Part shown: piece after piece, positions 36,841-46,217 of the stretch
Position numbering within the stretch: position 1 is the first letter of the stretch
Layout: every line of letters begins with the position of its first letter
NCBI GenBank assembly: GCA_009840445.1
Contig: VXNS01000068.1
Location: 1 to 61,872 of the forward strand
Direction of reading: 5' to 3'
Length of the DNA stretch: 61,872 nucleotides
Source of the DNA: Synechococcus sp. SB0662_bin_14
Lineage (GTDB): Bacteria > Cyanobacteriota > Cyanobacteriia > PCC-6307 > Cyanobiaceae
The notes under the pieces: model-generated
Told to the model about the DNA's origin: nothing
The model's database searches: none
Seen by the model: only the letters and a program-made list of their open reading frames with translations
Program-made: the position numbers and the translations under genes

Positions 36841-36944
36841 GGGGACGGGCTGGGAGAATGGGCGGATGTGGGGGAACCCTGTAAGGGGCAGCCCAGTCAG
36901 TGGCTGAACCAACCTTCAAATCATTCACCAAGTATCGCCACACC

Positions 36945-37346
36945 ATGAGCGTCAACTCCATCACCCTCGTCGGCCGGGCTGGTCGCGACCCTGAGGTTCG
37001 CTACTTTGAATCCGGCACCATGGTGGCCAATCTCACCCTCGCGGTCAATCGCCGCGGCCGGGACGAGGAGCCCGACTGGTTCAGCCTTGAAATCTGGGGT
37101 CGCACAGCCCAAATCGCTGCGGACTACGTCAAGAAAGGGTCCCTCCTGGGCATCGTCGGCTCCCTGAAGATGGACCATTGGAAGGACCGCAACAGCGGTG
37201 AAGACCGCTCCAAACCCGTGATCCGCGTGGATCGGCTGGAACTGCTGGGTTCACGCCGGGATAACGCTGCCCCCATGGACGGAGGAGGGGCCGAGTCCGA
37301 CCCTGGCGGCAGAGACAGCACAAGTGAAGAAGAGGCGCCCTTTTAA
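36945..37346 (+). CDS. ssb: Single-stranded DNA-binding protein
   Basis: The 133 aa OB-fold protein begins MSVNSITLVGRAGRDPEVRY. It has the strand pattern NLTLAVNRR and DWFSLEIWGRTAQIAADYVK, and an acidic disordered tail ending EEEAPF, the partner-binding tip typical of bacterial SSB. It protects single-stranded DNA in replication and repair. The start is ATG 36945. A strong hairpin begins inside its last codons. Confidence 0.95.
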   Translation: MSVNSITLVGRAGRDPEVRYFESGTMVANLTLAVNRRGRDEEPDWFSLEIWGRTAQIAADYVKKGSLLGIVGSLKMDHWKDRNSGEDRSKPVIRVDRLELLGSRRDNAAPMDGGGAESDPGGRDSTSEEEAPF

Positions 37347-37353
37347 GGGCGCC
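37334..37353. terminator. Bidirectional stem-loop at the ssb/dedA junction
   Basis: GGCGCCC-TTTTAA-GGGCGCC is a perfect 7 bp GC-rich hairpin spanning the end of ssb, between convergent genes. There is no long T tract on either side. Confidence 0.4.
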
Positions 37354-37385
37354 CAGGCCCCCATCGAGGCCTTCGCCCTCGTCTC

Positions 37386-38048
37386 CTAAAGGTGGGAGCT
37401 GCGGGCGCGACGCAGCATCCGCAGCCCCACAAAGACAGCCAGGCCCAGCAGAATCAGCATCAGGGCCACCTTTGCAGCGGCGGAGACAGGATCCAGCCAT
37501 GTCTCCACCTGCTGATATCCCGTGCCCAGCGCCATGCCGGCCACGGTCAGCAGGAAGGTCCACAGGAAGCTGCCCATGGTGGTCCACAGCACAAACGGGG
37601 GCAGAGGCATCAACTCCACACCGGCGGGGACAGAAATCAAGGTGCGAACTCCCGGCACCAGGCGCCCCCAAAACACCACGGCGCTGCCGTATCGCGTAAA
37701 CCAGGTGCGGGTACGCCTCAGTTCAGCCACGGAAATGCCCAGCCAGCGTCCATGGCGTTGCAGCCAGACCTCAAGCCGTTGCTCGTTCACCAGTCGGCCA
37801 AGGCCATACCACGGCAGAGCGCCCACCACAGTGCCCAACAGGCCTGCCAGCACCACAGGGACCAACTGCAGCATCCCCTGCTGCACATAAAACCCACCCA
37901 GGGGCATGATCAACTCCGACGGGATGGGAGGGAAAACGTTTTCCAAGACCATGGCCGTAAAAATGGCCCCGTAACCCAGCAGAGGTGATGCGGCCACCGC
38001 ATCGCCAATCAGCCGGGGCAGGGCGGTCAGCAAAGCGCCCGGATGCAT
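37386..38048 (-). CDS. DedA family membrane protein
   Basis: This is a 220 aa membrane protein with the DedA signatures VLENVFPPIPSELIMPLGG, the acidic/Pro motif thought to be part of the transport site, and FWGRLVPGVRTLISVPAG. About five hydrophobic segments are visible. DedA proteins help keep membrane lipid carriers and proton balance. It is a distant relative of the TVP38-type protein at 4198. It is convergent with ssb. Confidence 0.92.
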   Translation of the reverse strand: MHPGALLTALPRLIGDAVAASPLLGYGAIFTAMVLENVFPPIPSELIMPLGGFYVQQGMLQLVPVVLAGLLGTVVGALPWYGLGRLVNEQRLEVWLQRHGRWLGISVAELRRTRTWFTRYGSAVVFWGRLVPGVRTLISVPAGVELMPLPPFVLWTTMGSFLWTFLLTVAGMALGTGYQQVETWLDPVSAAAKVALMLILLGLAVFVGLRMLRRARSSHL

Positions 38049-38093
38049 GAGTCAAGAATCTCCGTTGATCGGATGCAGTGTAGATTCACGACC

Positions 38094-38303
38094 TCATGAA
38101 CAACCATGGGACTCACCCACAATAAAGCTGTCAATCACCTCCACACTACCGTTGCAATAACCCCAAACAAAGACTTTTGCCGCAGCAGGGGCGTTAAAGT
38201 TAACTATATCGAAGGGGAACGCAACCTTTTCCATATAGAAATCCTCCTGATCGGATCGCAGGACCACGAGAGCGTCAGACCGATTGTGATAGCACCACTC
38301 CAC
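38094..38303 (-). CDS. DUF1830 family protein
   Basis: The 69 aa protein follows the DUF1830 pattern: CYHNRSDALVVLRSDQEDFY, then EKVAFPFDIVNFNAPAAA and VFVWGY. The start is GTG 38303. The family is confined to cyanobacteria and has no known function. The gene is AT-richer than its neighbours. It lies 45 nt upstream of the dedA start, on the same strand. Confidence 0.75.
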   Translation of the reverse strand: MEWCYHNRSDALVVLRSDQEDFYMEKVAFPFDIVNFNAPAAAKVFVWGYCNGSVEVIDSFIVGESHGCS

Positions 38304-38394
38304 ACGGGGCCGGCAAGGATTTTCCGATTAATCCACAGCCACTGGTCAGGTTTTGTGTCTTGTGTTACGGAATTCCTGGTCCGGAGACGGGGCC

Positions 38395-39609
38395 TCAGGC
38401 CACCTGGATTGGAGCGGTATTTTTGGTGGCGGCAGCCACAACTTCCTGGCGCAGGTTGGGGTTGAACGCCAGAGCCCGGGTCCAACTGGGCAGACGAAAT
38501 CCTGCCGGGGCATTCATGAAATCACTCCAGCAGGGCCGCACCAGCCTGGCAAAGCAGTTGACGATGGATTCCTCGGCATGGCGGTCATAGGGAAGACCGT
38601 TGATGGCGGCATCCAGGTGGTGCTGTCGCACCCGATCCTTGGCAATCCGCTGGTAGAGCACTTCCAGGGTGGCCGCCTCTTCCCGGCTCAAGGCGATGGA
38701 CTCGTGCTCCATCAACGCACGCATCAAGCAGGCAAGGATTTCTGAACACATGCGTTGCAGACCCTCCATCCGCGCCGTGCCAATGCCTTTGTGTTTGTGG
38801 TCAAACACCCCCAGATCCACCTGGGCGATGTGGCTGATGGTGAGGTTGCGGTACACCTCCGCCAGGAGACCCATCTCCAGCCCCCAATCACAGGGGACAC
38901 GCAGGTTCAGGGCAAGATCCGCGGTAAAGGAAAACTCTCCGGAGAGGGGGTAGCGGAAGGCGTGCAGGTAGCTCAGCAAGGTTTTGGGACCCACCAACTG
39001 CTGCAGGGCATCCAGGATGGGCATCACGAACAGCCGGGTGGCGCGCCCGTGCATGCGGTTTTCCTCCAACGAGAGCCGGCTGTAAAAGGCCTTGACATAA
39101 GCCACCCCGAACTGGCGCTCCAGCAGAGGGCTCAGCATCCGCACGGGATAGGAGGGGTTGAAGGTGCGAATGTCCGCATCAAACAGGGCAATGAGTTCAG
39201 CTTCCAGGGTGGCGGCCGCCAAGCCCACCCACACGGCCCAACCCTTGCCCGCCGGCCCCAACACGTCCAGGCCGGCATCATGGGTGTGGGCCATAAAGTC
39301 CCCCAGCACTGGCCCGTTGGTCCACAGCACCTGCACCGGGCAGGGCATCTCCTGGAAAAAGGCCTTCGTTTGATCCACCTCGTCCTGGTGCTCTGCGGCC
39401 AGGGCAATCACCAGGTGGCTCAGGTTGGAAAAGCGGGCCAGCACGTCCCGGGTCAAGGCCAGGGCAGGGCGACGCAACTCGTCAAAAAGGCAAGGAATCA
39501 AGACACAAGCCCGACGCTGAGCCAACTGCTCGTTGAAGCGCTGCTCCTGATGGGCATCAATGGTGCGGTGATTGTGAACAGTGCTAATGGCGTCCTGAAG
39601 AAAATCCAT
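38395..39609 (-). CDS. gpgS: Glucosyl-3-phosphoglycerate synthase (GT81)
   Basis: GpgS transfers glucose from a nucleotide sugar to 3-phosphoglycerate, the first step to the compatible solute glucosylglycerate. The 404 aa protein has the metal-binding DADIRTFNPSYPVRML, the acceptor-site region with GKGWAVWVGLAA, and the FRYPLSGEFSFTADLALNLR block, all typical of GT81. It begins with MDFLQDAISTVHNHRTIDA. It is divergent from the phosphorylase gene, and its partner phosphatase gpgP lies two genes away. Confidence 0.93.
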   Translation of the reverse strand: MDFLQDAISTVHNHRTIDAHQEQRFNEQLAQRRACVLIPCLFDELRRPALALTRDVLARFSNLSHLVIALAAEHQDEVDQTKAFFQEMPCPVQVLWTNGPVLGDFMAHTHDAGLDVLGPAGKGWAVWVGLAAATLEAELIALFDADIRTFNPSYPVRMLSPLLERQFGVAYVKAFYSRLSLEENRMHGRATRLFVMPILDALQQLVGPKTLLSYLHAFRYPLSGEFSFTADLALNLRVPCDWGLEMGLLAEVYRNLTISHIAQVDLGVFDHKHKGIGTARMEGLQRMCSEILACLMRALMEHESIALSREEAATLEVLYQRIAKDRVRQHHLDAAINGLPYDRHAEESIVNCFARLVRPCWSDFMNAPAGFRLPSWTRALAFNPNLRQEVVAAATKNTAPIQVA

Positions 39610-39687
39610 CGAAACCCTTGTGAATGGGCCAGTGACTTGGCAGCTTTATCAGCAATCTACCGTCATCAACACTTGCAACCACGGATT

Positions 39688-41430
39688 GTGCCAGAGAGCA
39701 AGGCTGCAGGTGAGCAGGATGCAGCAGTCATCAGGCAGAAGCTGGGTCGTTTGCTGCACGCCATTTATTCCCAACCGGACCTGCAAACCCGTTTGGACCG
39801 GTTGCTTCCCCTGGCGCTTCCCCCTGGTCAATCGGCAACCTGCCAGCGCTGGGACCAGTCTACCGCCATTCTCATCACCTACGCCGACACCGTCACTGCC
39901 CCTGACGAGCCCACGTTGGCGGTACTGAATCGCTTCTTGTCACAGAACTACAGCACAGTACCACTGCCTGTTCTCCACGTGTTGCCGTTCTTGCGCTCCT
40001 CCAGTGACCGGGGGTTTGCCGTCTGTGACCACACCCGGTTGGAGCCCCACTTCGGGGACTGGCGCCATCTACGGGAATTGGCCCATGGTCGCCGCCTCAT
40101 GGCGGACCTGGTGGTCAACCACGTCTCCGCATCCCATCCCTGGGTGCAGCAGTTTCGGCGGGGCCAGGAGCCCGGATCGTTCATGGTGATGGCGCCCAGA
40201 GACCTGCAGGGTTGGGACAACGTGGTCCGTCCCCGCAGTTCGGTGCTGTTCACGCTCATGCACACCCCTCAGGGGCTGCGGCCGGTGTGGACAACGTTTG
40301 GACCGGACCAGGTGGACCTGGACTGGAGCCGGCTGGAGGTGTTGGAGGCCTTTGCCCGGTTGATGCACGCCTACGTGGACCACGGTGTCACATGGGTTCG
40401 GCTGGACGCCATTGGTTTTCTTTGGAAAGATCCCTACACCACCTGCCTGCACCGCCCCAAAACCAGGCTGCTGGTGCAGGCCCTTCGCCTCCTCCTGGAG
40501 CACTACACCTGCAACGGCGTCCTGCTCACGGAAACCAACGTTCCGGAAGAGGAAAATCTTTCCTACCTGCGCAGTGGCGATCAGGCCCATGTTGCCTACA
40601 ATTTTCCCCTGCCGCCCCTGCTGTTGGAGGCCCTGTTCTCCAACAACTGTGATCTGATCAACCGCTGGTTGGCCCGTTGGCCTCGGTTGCCCCAAGGCAG
40701 CACCATGCTGAACTTCACCGCCTCCCACGACGGCATTGGTCTGCGGCCTGCCGAGGGACTCATCAGCCCCGAGCGACTCCACAACCTGCTGATGCGCTGC
40801 GAGGAGCGGGGTGGGCTGGTGAGTCACCGCACCGAAGCGGACGGCAGCTTGAGCCCCTACGAGTTGAACATTGCCTGGTGGAGCGCCATGGCGGGACCCG
40901 CAACCACCCCGCGCCGCCTTCAGTTGGAGCGTTTCCTGGCCAGCCAGTTGCTGGTCATGGCCCTGCCCGGCGTGCCGGCCTTCTATCTGCCCACCCTCCT
41001 GGCCGCCGGCAACGATCACCCGACTTACCGCAAGACCGGCTGCCGCCGCGACCTGAACCGGCCCCAATTTGCTCTGCAAACCTTGCGCCAGCACCTGGAG
41101 AACACCGACAGTCCTCCAGCCGTCATCCGCACCCTCATGGCCCATACCCTGGGCATTCGCGCCCAGCTTCCCGGGTTTCACCCGGAGGCCCCCATGGCGC
41201 TGCTGAGCCCCGAGCGCAGCGACATGGTCATTCTGCGGCGCGGCCACAGGGACGATCCTGGCACCGTGTGGGTGGTGCAGAGTTTCCGTGAAGAGGCTGT
41301 GGAGTTGCAGCTTTCCCTGCTCAGGCCCGAGCACGATGGAGGTTGGCGAGATCGGCTCAGCCAGCGCACCATTGCCGGCCCGGAGTTGGTGCTCAGTCCC
41401 TACGAGGCGCTCTGGCTCCAGCCAGTCTGA
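39688..41430 (+). CDS. GH13_18 sugar phosphorylase, probable glucosylglycerate phosphorylase
   Basis: The protein of about 580 aa closely follows the pattern of the E. coli YcjM type: ITYADT near residue 70, LHVLPFLRSSSDRGFAVCDH, the catalytic nucleophile in VRLDAIGFLWKDP, acid/base TETNVPEEENLSYL, and ASHDGIGLRPAEGL. YcjM-type enzymes reversibly split glucosylglycerate into glucose 1-phosphate and glycerate. Its position between gpgS and gpgP fits recycling of that solute. The start is uncertain. GTG 39688 is used because no ATG is available, and the frame stays open further upstream. Confidence 0.9.
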   Translation: MPESKAAGEQDAAVIRQKLGRLLHAIYSQPDLQTRLDRLLPLALPPGQSATCQRWDQSTAILITYADTVTAPDEPTLAVLNRFLSQNYSTVPLPVLHVLPFLRSSSDRGFAVCDHTRLEPHFGDWRHLRELAHGRRLMADLVVNHVSASHPWVQQFRRGQEPGSFMVMAPRDLQGWDNVVRPRSSVLFTLMHTPQGLRPVWTTFGPDQVDLDWSRLEVLEAFARLMHAYVDHGVTWVRLDAIGFLWKDPYTTCLHRPKTRLLVQALRLLLEHYTCNGVLLTETNVPEEENLSYLRSGDQAHVAYNFPLPPLLLEALFSNNCDLINRWLARWPRLPQGSTMLNFTASHDGIGLRPAEGLISPERLHNLLMRCEERGGLVSHRTEADGSLSPYELNIAWWSAMAGPATTPRRLQLERFLASQLLVMALPGVPAFYLPTLLAAGNDHPTYRKTGCRRDLNRPQFALQTLRQHLENTDSPPAVIRTLMAHTLGIRAQLPGFHPEAPMALLSPERSDMVILRRGHRDDPGTVWVVQSFREEAVELQLSLLRPEHDGGWRDRLSQRTIAGPELVLSPYEALWLQPV

Positions 41431-41436
41431 CCCCCC

Positions 41437-42297
41437 ATGCAAACCCCTTCATCTCCTGCCGTGGCCAGCCAGTGGCTGGTGGTCACCGATCTGGACGGCA
41501 CCCTTCTGGACCACGCCTACGACTTTTCCGCTGCGGCGCCCCTCTTGCAGCGCCTGGAGCAGCAGGGCGTTCCGGTGGTTCCCTGCACCAGCAAGACGGC
41601 CGAGGAGGTGGAGCAGTTCCAGGCCGCCGCCGGCCTCAGCAGCCCCTACATCGTGGAAAACGGCGGCGCCATCCACTTCCCCCACCCGGAGGAGGGCTGG
41701 CGGTTGGACATACCGCATCAGCCTGCCCCTGGCGGGGGTGTTGTGGCGCCCCTGGGCTGGCCCAGCCAGCGGCTGCGCCCCCTGCTGGACAGCTTGGCCG
41801 CAGAACTGGACACCCAATTTTTTGCCCTTGCGGACCTGTCCATGGAGGAGCTCATGGCCCGCACCGGCCTCTCACCGGCAGGGGCGGCCCTGGCAGCGCG
41901 GCGCCGTTGGAGCGTGCCTTTTGTGCTAGCGGAGGATCAGGGCCAGTATCAGGCCGTTGCAATCGAAGCTGTGGAGTCCCTGGCGGCGGCACGGGGCCTC
42001 AAGGTGTTGCAGGGCAACCGCTTTGCCCATCTAATTGCTCCCGGCAGCGACAAGGGCCTGGCGCTGGCGGCTTTGCGCCGTGCGGATCCCCTGGGTCGTG
42101 CGGTGTTGGCCCTGGGGGATTCCCCCAACGACACGGCGCTTCTGGACGGGGCGGATCAAGCCGTTGTCGTTCCCGGCGCCAACGGCCCCCATCCCCGCCT
42201 TCAGCCCGCCATTGAAGCAGGGGATTACCAACTGGCCTCCGCGCCCCATGCCGTGGGCTGGACTGATGCCGTCACCACGTGGCTGGCGCTGGGCTGA
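41437..42297 (+). CDS. gpgP: Glucosyl/mannosyl-3-phosphoglycerate phosphatase (HAD family)
   Basis: This 286 aa HAD-IIB phosphatase removes phosphate from glucosyl-3-phosphoglycerate, completing glucosylglycerate. Motif I is VVTDLDGTLLDH, motif II lies in VVPCTSKTAEEV, and motifs III/IV are GSDKGLALAAL and ALGDSPNDTALL. The IVENGGAI block is typical of the MPGP/GPGP group. It starts 6 nt after the phosphorylase stop, so the two are co-transcribed. Confidence 0.92.
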   Translation: MQTPSSPAVASQWLVVTDLDGTLLDHAYDFSAAAPLLQRLEQQGVPVVPCTSKTAEEVEQFQAAAGLSSPYIVENGGAIHFPHPEEGWRLDIPHQPAPGGGVVAPLGWPSQRLRPLLDSLAAELDTQFFALADLSMEELMARTGLSPAGAALAARRRWSVPFVLAEDQGQYQAVAIEAVESLAAARGLKVLQGNRFAHLIAPGSDKGLALAALRRADPLGRAVLALGDSPNDTALLDGADQAVVVPGANGPHPRLQPAIEAGDYQLASAPHAVGWTDAVTTWLALG

Positions 42298-42317
42298 TGC
42301 GCTCCAGGGAAGCCGCC

Positions 42318-43541
42318 CTACTGGATCTGGTCGAACACGGTAAGCATGGGCAGATACATGGCCATCAGAATGGACCCCACGATGCCGCCCACCACCAGGA
42401 TCATCATGGGCTCCACCATGGCGGTGAGGGTTTTGAGGGTGGTGGTGACCTCGGCTTCGTAAAAGTCGGCGATTTTGGCCAGCATGACGTGCATCCGGCC
42501 TGTTTCTTCGCCGATGGCCACCATGGTGACGGCTGTATGGGGGAACACGTTTTGGGCCCCTAGAGCGGTGCTCAGCAGTTCCCCTTCTTCCAGGTTGTGT
42601 TGGGCCTGGGCAACAGCACGGTTGATGACCCCGTTGCGGATCACGGCCCGGGCAATGTCCATGGCGGAGAGAATGGGCACACCCGCACGGGTGAGGCAAG
42701 CCAAGGTGCGGCAGAACTGGGCGGTGGCGGTCTTGCGCAGCAACCCACCGAACACCACCAGGGCCAAGACCCACTGATCCCACTGCCGGCGACCTCGGGG
42801 GGTGTTGCGGGCCATGGATAGCCCCCCCAAGGCCAGCACCAGCAGCACCAGAGCCGCAACGGCCCAGGGGGAGCGCAGCCAATGACTCAGATTCACCATC
42901 AACTGTGTGAACAGCGGCAGTTCGGCGCCAAGCTCGGCAAAGACTCCGGCAAATGTGGGGATGAGGAAGACGGTCATGCCCAAAAAGGCGCCCACGGCCA
43001 TGACCAGAATCATCAAGGGATAGGTGACGGCCTGCTGAAGCTGGTTTTCCAGCTTGGCGTTGCTCTCCAGAACCATGGCCAGGTGGCCCAGCACCTCGTC
43101 CATCACCCCGGCGGCTTCACCCGCCATGACCATGGCCACGGTCATGGGGTCAAAGATACGGGGCCAGCGCTTCATGGCGCCCCCCAGGCTGTCCCCCTGG
43201 CGCACGTCCAGGGAGACGGCGGCCAAAGCCCGCTTGAACAGGGGAGAGCGTTGTTGCTCCGCCACCAGATCCAGACCCCGCACAACGGGTACGCCGGCAC
43301 CCACCAGGGCGGAAAGCTTGCTGGCCCAGACGGCCCGCTCCCGGCGGCTGGGGGGGCGCTCCAGCGTGAACGTCCACCCCGCTGACGGGGGGCGCTGCGG
43401 CAAAGCCTCGATCTTGATGGGCGTCAACTGGCGGCGCAGCAGGATGCGGCGCGCCTTCACGAGGCTGGCGGCCTCCAACTCTACGGTTTTGGTGGCGCCC
43501 TGCTTGTTGCGACAGGTGGCGGTGTAGCGCATGGTTGACAT
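42318..43541 (-). CDS. pilC: Type IV pilus inner-membrane platform protein PilC
   Basis: The 407 aa protein has two GspF-type domains: first with FTLERPPSRRERAVWASKL and MVMAGEAAGVMDEVL, second with FCRTLACLTRAGVPIL and MVAIGEETGRMHVML. Three membrane segments are present (PLMILVMAVGAFLGMTVFLI, WAVAALVLLVLALGGL, MMILVVGGIVGSILMAMYL). The start is ATG 43541 (MSTMRYTATCRNKQG), overlapping the pilB stop as TAATG. No pilT lies between pilB and pilC. Confidence 0.95.
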   Translation of the reverse strand: MSTMRYTATCRNKQGATKTVELEAASLVKARRILLRRQLTPIKIEALPQRPPSAGWTFTLERPPSRRERAVWASKLSALVGAGVPVVRGLDLVAEQQRSPLFKRALAAVSLDVRQGDSLGGAMKRWPRIFDPMTVAMVMAGEAAGVMDEVLGHLAMVLESNAKLENQLQQAVTYPLMILVMAVGAFLGMTVFLIPTFAGVFAELGAELPLFTQLMVNLSHWLRSPWAVAALVLLVLALGGLSMARNTPRGRRQWDQWVLALVVFGGLLRKTATAQFCRTLACLTRAGVPILSAMDIARAVIRNGVINRAVAQAQHNLEEGELLSTALGAQNVFPHTAVTMVAIGEETGRMHVMLAKIADFYEAEVTTTLKTLTAMVEPMMILVVGGIVGSILMAMYLPMLTVFDQIQ

Positions 43542-45220
43542 TAGGTGGGACGCTGCTGCAGGCAATAGGGGCACTCCAGCCATTGATCCCGCAGTCCGGC
43601 GCCACAGCCCGAACAGTTGAGGGAGTTGAGGGCCTTGGCCCGTCGTTCCGTGGCCAGGCCCACGTCCGTCAGCAACACCCGCTCCACCTCCTCCAGGGTG
43701 GTGATGCCCTGGCGGACCAACTCCAGGCCGTAGCCCAGCAGTGTGGTCATGCCCGCTGCCACGGCCATGCGCCGCAGGTGATCCGTTGTGAAGCCCCGCG
43801 CCACTGCCGCGGCAATCTCCTCCCCCACCGGCAGCACCTCGTAGACCCCCACCCGTCCCCGGTAGCCACTGCCGCCGCACTGGTTGCAGCCCGGCCCTCC
43901 CGGGGCGCTGACACAGGCGCGATAGAACTGCAGTTCCGTGTCCTCACTGGCCAGAAGCCCCACCCTGGCCAGGTCTTCAGGGTGGGGACGGTAGGGGATG
44001 GCACAGGCGGGGCAGACACGGCGCAGCAGCCGTTGCGACACCACCCCCAGCAAAGAGGCCGCCACCAGAAAAGGCTCAATGCCCATCTCCTGCAAGCGCA
44101 CAACGGCGCTGGGGGCATCGTTGCAATGGAGGGTGGTGAGCACCAGGTGGCCGGTGAGGGCAGCCTCAACGGCGATTTTGGCCGTCTCCCGGTCCCGGGT
44201 TTCCCCCACCAGCAACACGTCCGGGTCCTGGCGCATGAAGGCCCGCAGAACCACGGCGAAATCCAGGCCCTTCTCCCGGTTGACCTGGGTCTGGGTAATA
44301 CCGGGCAGGGTGTACTCCACCGGATCCTCCACGGTGCTGATGTTGACGCCCGGCTGGTTCAGCAGGGCCAGCAGGGCATACAGGGTGGTGGATTTGCCTG
44401 AGCCGGTGGGGCCGGTGACCAGAACCATGCCGTGGGGGCGTGTGCCCATGGCCTGCACCGCAGCGCGCACCGCCTCGTTGGTAATCAATTGATCCAGGCC
44501 CAACTGCACCGTGTCGTGATCCAGCAGCCGCAGGCAGATCTTTTCCCCATGGCGGCTGGGCAGGCTGCTGACGCGGAAATCTACGGTGCGGCCATGGAAA
44601 CGGCGGCGGATACGGCCGTCTTGAGGAAGCCGCCGCTCGGCAATGTCCAGGTCCGCCATGATCTTGAAGCGGGAGGTGACAGCAGGAATCACCTGCTTGG
44701 GCAAACCGCTGTAGACCTTCTGCAGTACTCCGTCCCGGCGTAGGCGCACCACCAGTTCGTTGTCCTGGGGTTCCACGTGGATGTCGCTGGCCCCCTGGCT
44801 CAGGGCTTCCATGAGGATTTTGTCGGCCATGGCCACTGCTGGCGAGGCGTCCTCCGTTGCTACGATTGTCGCCAGGTCGGGGGCTTCGGCCTGGTTGCTC
44901 TGCTCGGTGGCATCGCCAGGCTCACCCAGGTCGCCAGCCGGCCCCGTCGCCTGCTGCGCACTGGCCATGCGGCATCCATGGAGGAGTTGTTGCTCCAGGC
45001 GTTGCAACTCCTGCAAGCCCTGGATCGTCCGGGCGGAGAGGGCATGGCCAGGCAGATCCTCAAGGAACCGGGTTAAATCGGCTTCACCGCTGCGGCAGCG
45101 CTGAAAGGCCATGCGAACCTGCTGCTCACCGCAGAATCCCTGGTGGACCAGTTGCCACGCTGCCTCCGGCAGGGGGCCCGGCCCGGCTGAGGTCAAGGGT
45201 TGGAAGGATTGGGTGGTCAT
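43541..45220 (-). CDS. pilB: Type IV pilus assembly ATPase PilB
   Basis: The 559 aa ATPase powers pilus extension. It has an N-terminal MshE-like domain and the ATPase core. Walker A is VTGPTGSGKSTTLYALL, the Asp box is STVEDPVEY, Walker B lies in PDVLLVGETRDRETAKIAVE, and the His box in TGHLVLTTLHCND. A zinc-binding loop is visible (CPAC, then CNQCGGSGYRGRVGVYE). A further CSGCGAGL/CPYC zinc ribbon ends the protein. The start is ATG 45220. It is translationally coupled to pilC. Pilus genes in this lineage are linked to DNA uptake. Confidence 0.96.
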   Translation of the reverse strand: MTTQSFQPLTSAGPGPLPEAAWQLVHQGFCGEQQVRMAFQRCRSGEADLTRFLEDLPGHALSARTIQGLQELQRLEQQLLHGCRMASAQQATGPAGDLGEPGDATEQSNQAEAPDLATIVATEDASPAVAMADKILMEALSQGASDIHVEPQDNELVVRLRRDGVLQKVYSGLPKQVIPAVTSRFKIMADLDIAERRLPQDGRIRRRFHGRTVDFRVSSLPSRHGEKICLRLLDHDTVQLGLDQLITNEAVRAAVQAMGTRPHGMVLVTGPTGSGKSTTLYALLALLNQPGVNISTVEDPVEYTLPGITQTQVNREKGLDFAVVLRAFMRQDPDVLLVGETRDRETAKIAVEAALTGHLVLTTLHCNDAPSAVVRLQEMGIEPFLVAASLLGVVSQRLLRRVCPACAIPYRPHPEDLARVGLLASEDTELQFYRACVSAPGGPGCNQCGGSGYRGRVGVYEVLPVGEEIAAAVARGFTTDHLRRMAVAAGMTTLLGYGLELVRQGITTLEEVERVLLTDVGLATERRAKALNSLNCSGCGAGLRDQWLECPYCLQQRPT

Positions 45221-45347
45221 GTTGCCGGCTGGGTGCTGGGCTTGAGGCTTCCCACGAAGTGCGGCCTTCCCCCCACAACCAGACCTTGTGGCCAGGAACC
45301 TTGAACCGCCAAGATGGATTGTTCCCAGCAGTCCGTCACCCGTCGCC

Positions 45348-46217
45348 ATGACCAGCCAGAACCACGGTCAGCCGATCCCCTCTCCCGGCCCCGACCAAGG
45401 GGAGGTGCCCCCTTCTGGCGTCGTCATGCCCACGCCATCCGAGGACAACCCGTCCCCGGAGCCTGGGGCCGCGTCCTCTGCTCAAGGAGACGCAAGCCAG
45501 GCGGAAGGAGGGGAGGATTCGGAGCAGCCCCTGCCTTCAAGTCCTGGGGAGTCCGTCGAGGAATCCGTTGAGGAACGGGTGTTGAAACTGGAACGACGGC
45601 AGGAGGAAACCGTTGAGGAGGACATGGAGCAGCGGCAGCCGTCCAGCCATGGGATGTCTCTTGAGGAAAGAGTGTCAAAACTGGAGCGATGGCAGGAGGC
45701 CATGGACCAGCAGTTCAAGCAGCAGCAGCAGCAGCTAGAAGAAAAAGACAACCAGATCATGCGGCGTGCCGCTGAATTTGATAACTTCCGGCGACGTAGT
45801 GAACGTGATCAGGATAAGCTGAAACTTCGACACACTTGTGCAGTCTTGCAGGAGATACTGCCCGTTGTGGACAACTTTGAGCGGGCACGCAAAGCTCTGT
45901 CCCCTGAAAAACTCGACACACTCCACGCCCTTGATGTCCATCAAGACTATCAAGGGATCTACAAGCAATTGGTCACAGCCTTGAAGCGGCTGAACGTGTC
46001 ATCCATGAGGGTTGAAGGTCAGGTCTTTGATCCTTCTCTCCATGAGGCGGTGATGCGGGAGCGCAGCCACGAGTATGAGGAAGACGTGGTGATGGAAGAG
46101 TTGCAGCGTGGCTACCGCCTGGAGGGGGAGGTGCTGCGCCATGCCATGGTGAAGGTGTCCATGGGACCGGGACCCGATGATGGATCCATCAACTCAAGAG
46201 ATGGTTCAAACGGGTGA
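45348..46217 (+). CDS. grpE: Nucleotide exchange factor GrpE with long N-terminal extension
   Basis: GrpE releases ADP from DnaK. Residues about 130-275 are a standard GrpE domain: a coiled coil with [17 protein letters not shown], then [12 protein letters not shown] and the beta-domain [15 protein letters not shown]. The first roughly 125 residues are acidic, Pro/Ser/Glu-rich and contain a repeated unit ([13 protein letters not shown] and [13 protein letters not shown]) plus a Gln run from a CAG tract at about 45720. Total length is 289 aa against about 200-250 usually. It is divergent from pilB and its end overlaps the convergent Z-ISO gene by 29 nt. Confidence 0.95.
   Translation: MTSQNHGQPIPSPGPDQGEVPPSGVVMPTPSEDNPSPEPGAASSAQGDASQAEGGEDSEQPLPSSPGESVEESVEERVLKLERRQEETVEEDMEQRQPSSHGMSLEERVSKLERWQEAMDQQFKQQQQQLEEKDNQIMRRAAEFDNFRRRSERDQDKLKLRHTCAVLQEILPVVDNFERARKALSPEKLDTLHALDVHQDYQGIYKQLVTALKRLNVSSMRVEGQVFDPSLHEAVMRERSHEYEEDVVMEELQRGYRLEGEVLRHAMVKVSMGPGPDDGSINSRDGSNG

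Noticed and set aside
45719-45738. CAG repeat tract in grpE as a microsatellite of interest
   Set aside because: It is short and encodes a Gln run within the charged N-terminal extension and is already described with GrpE.
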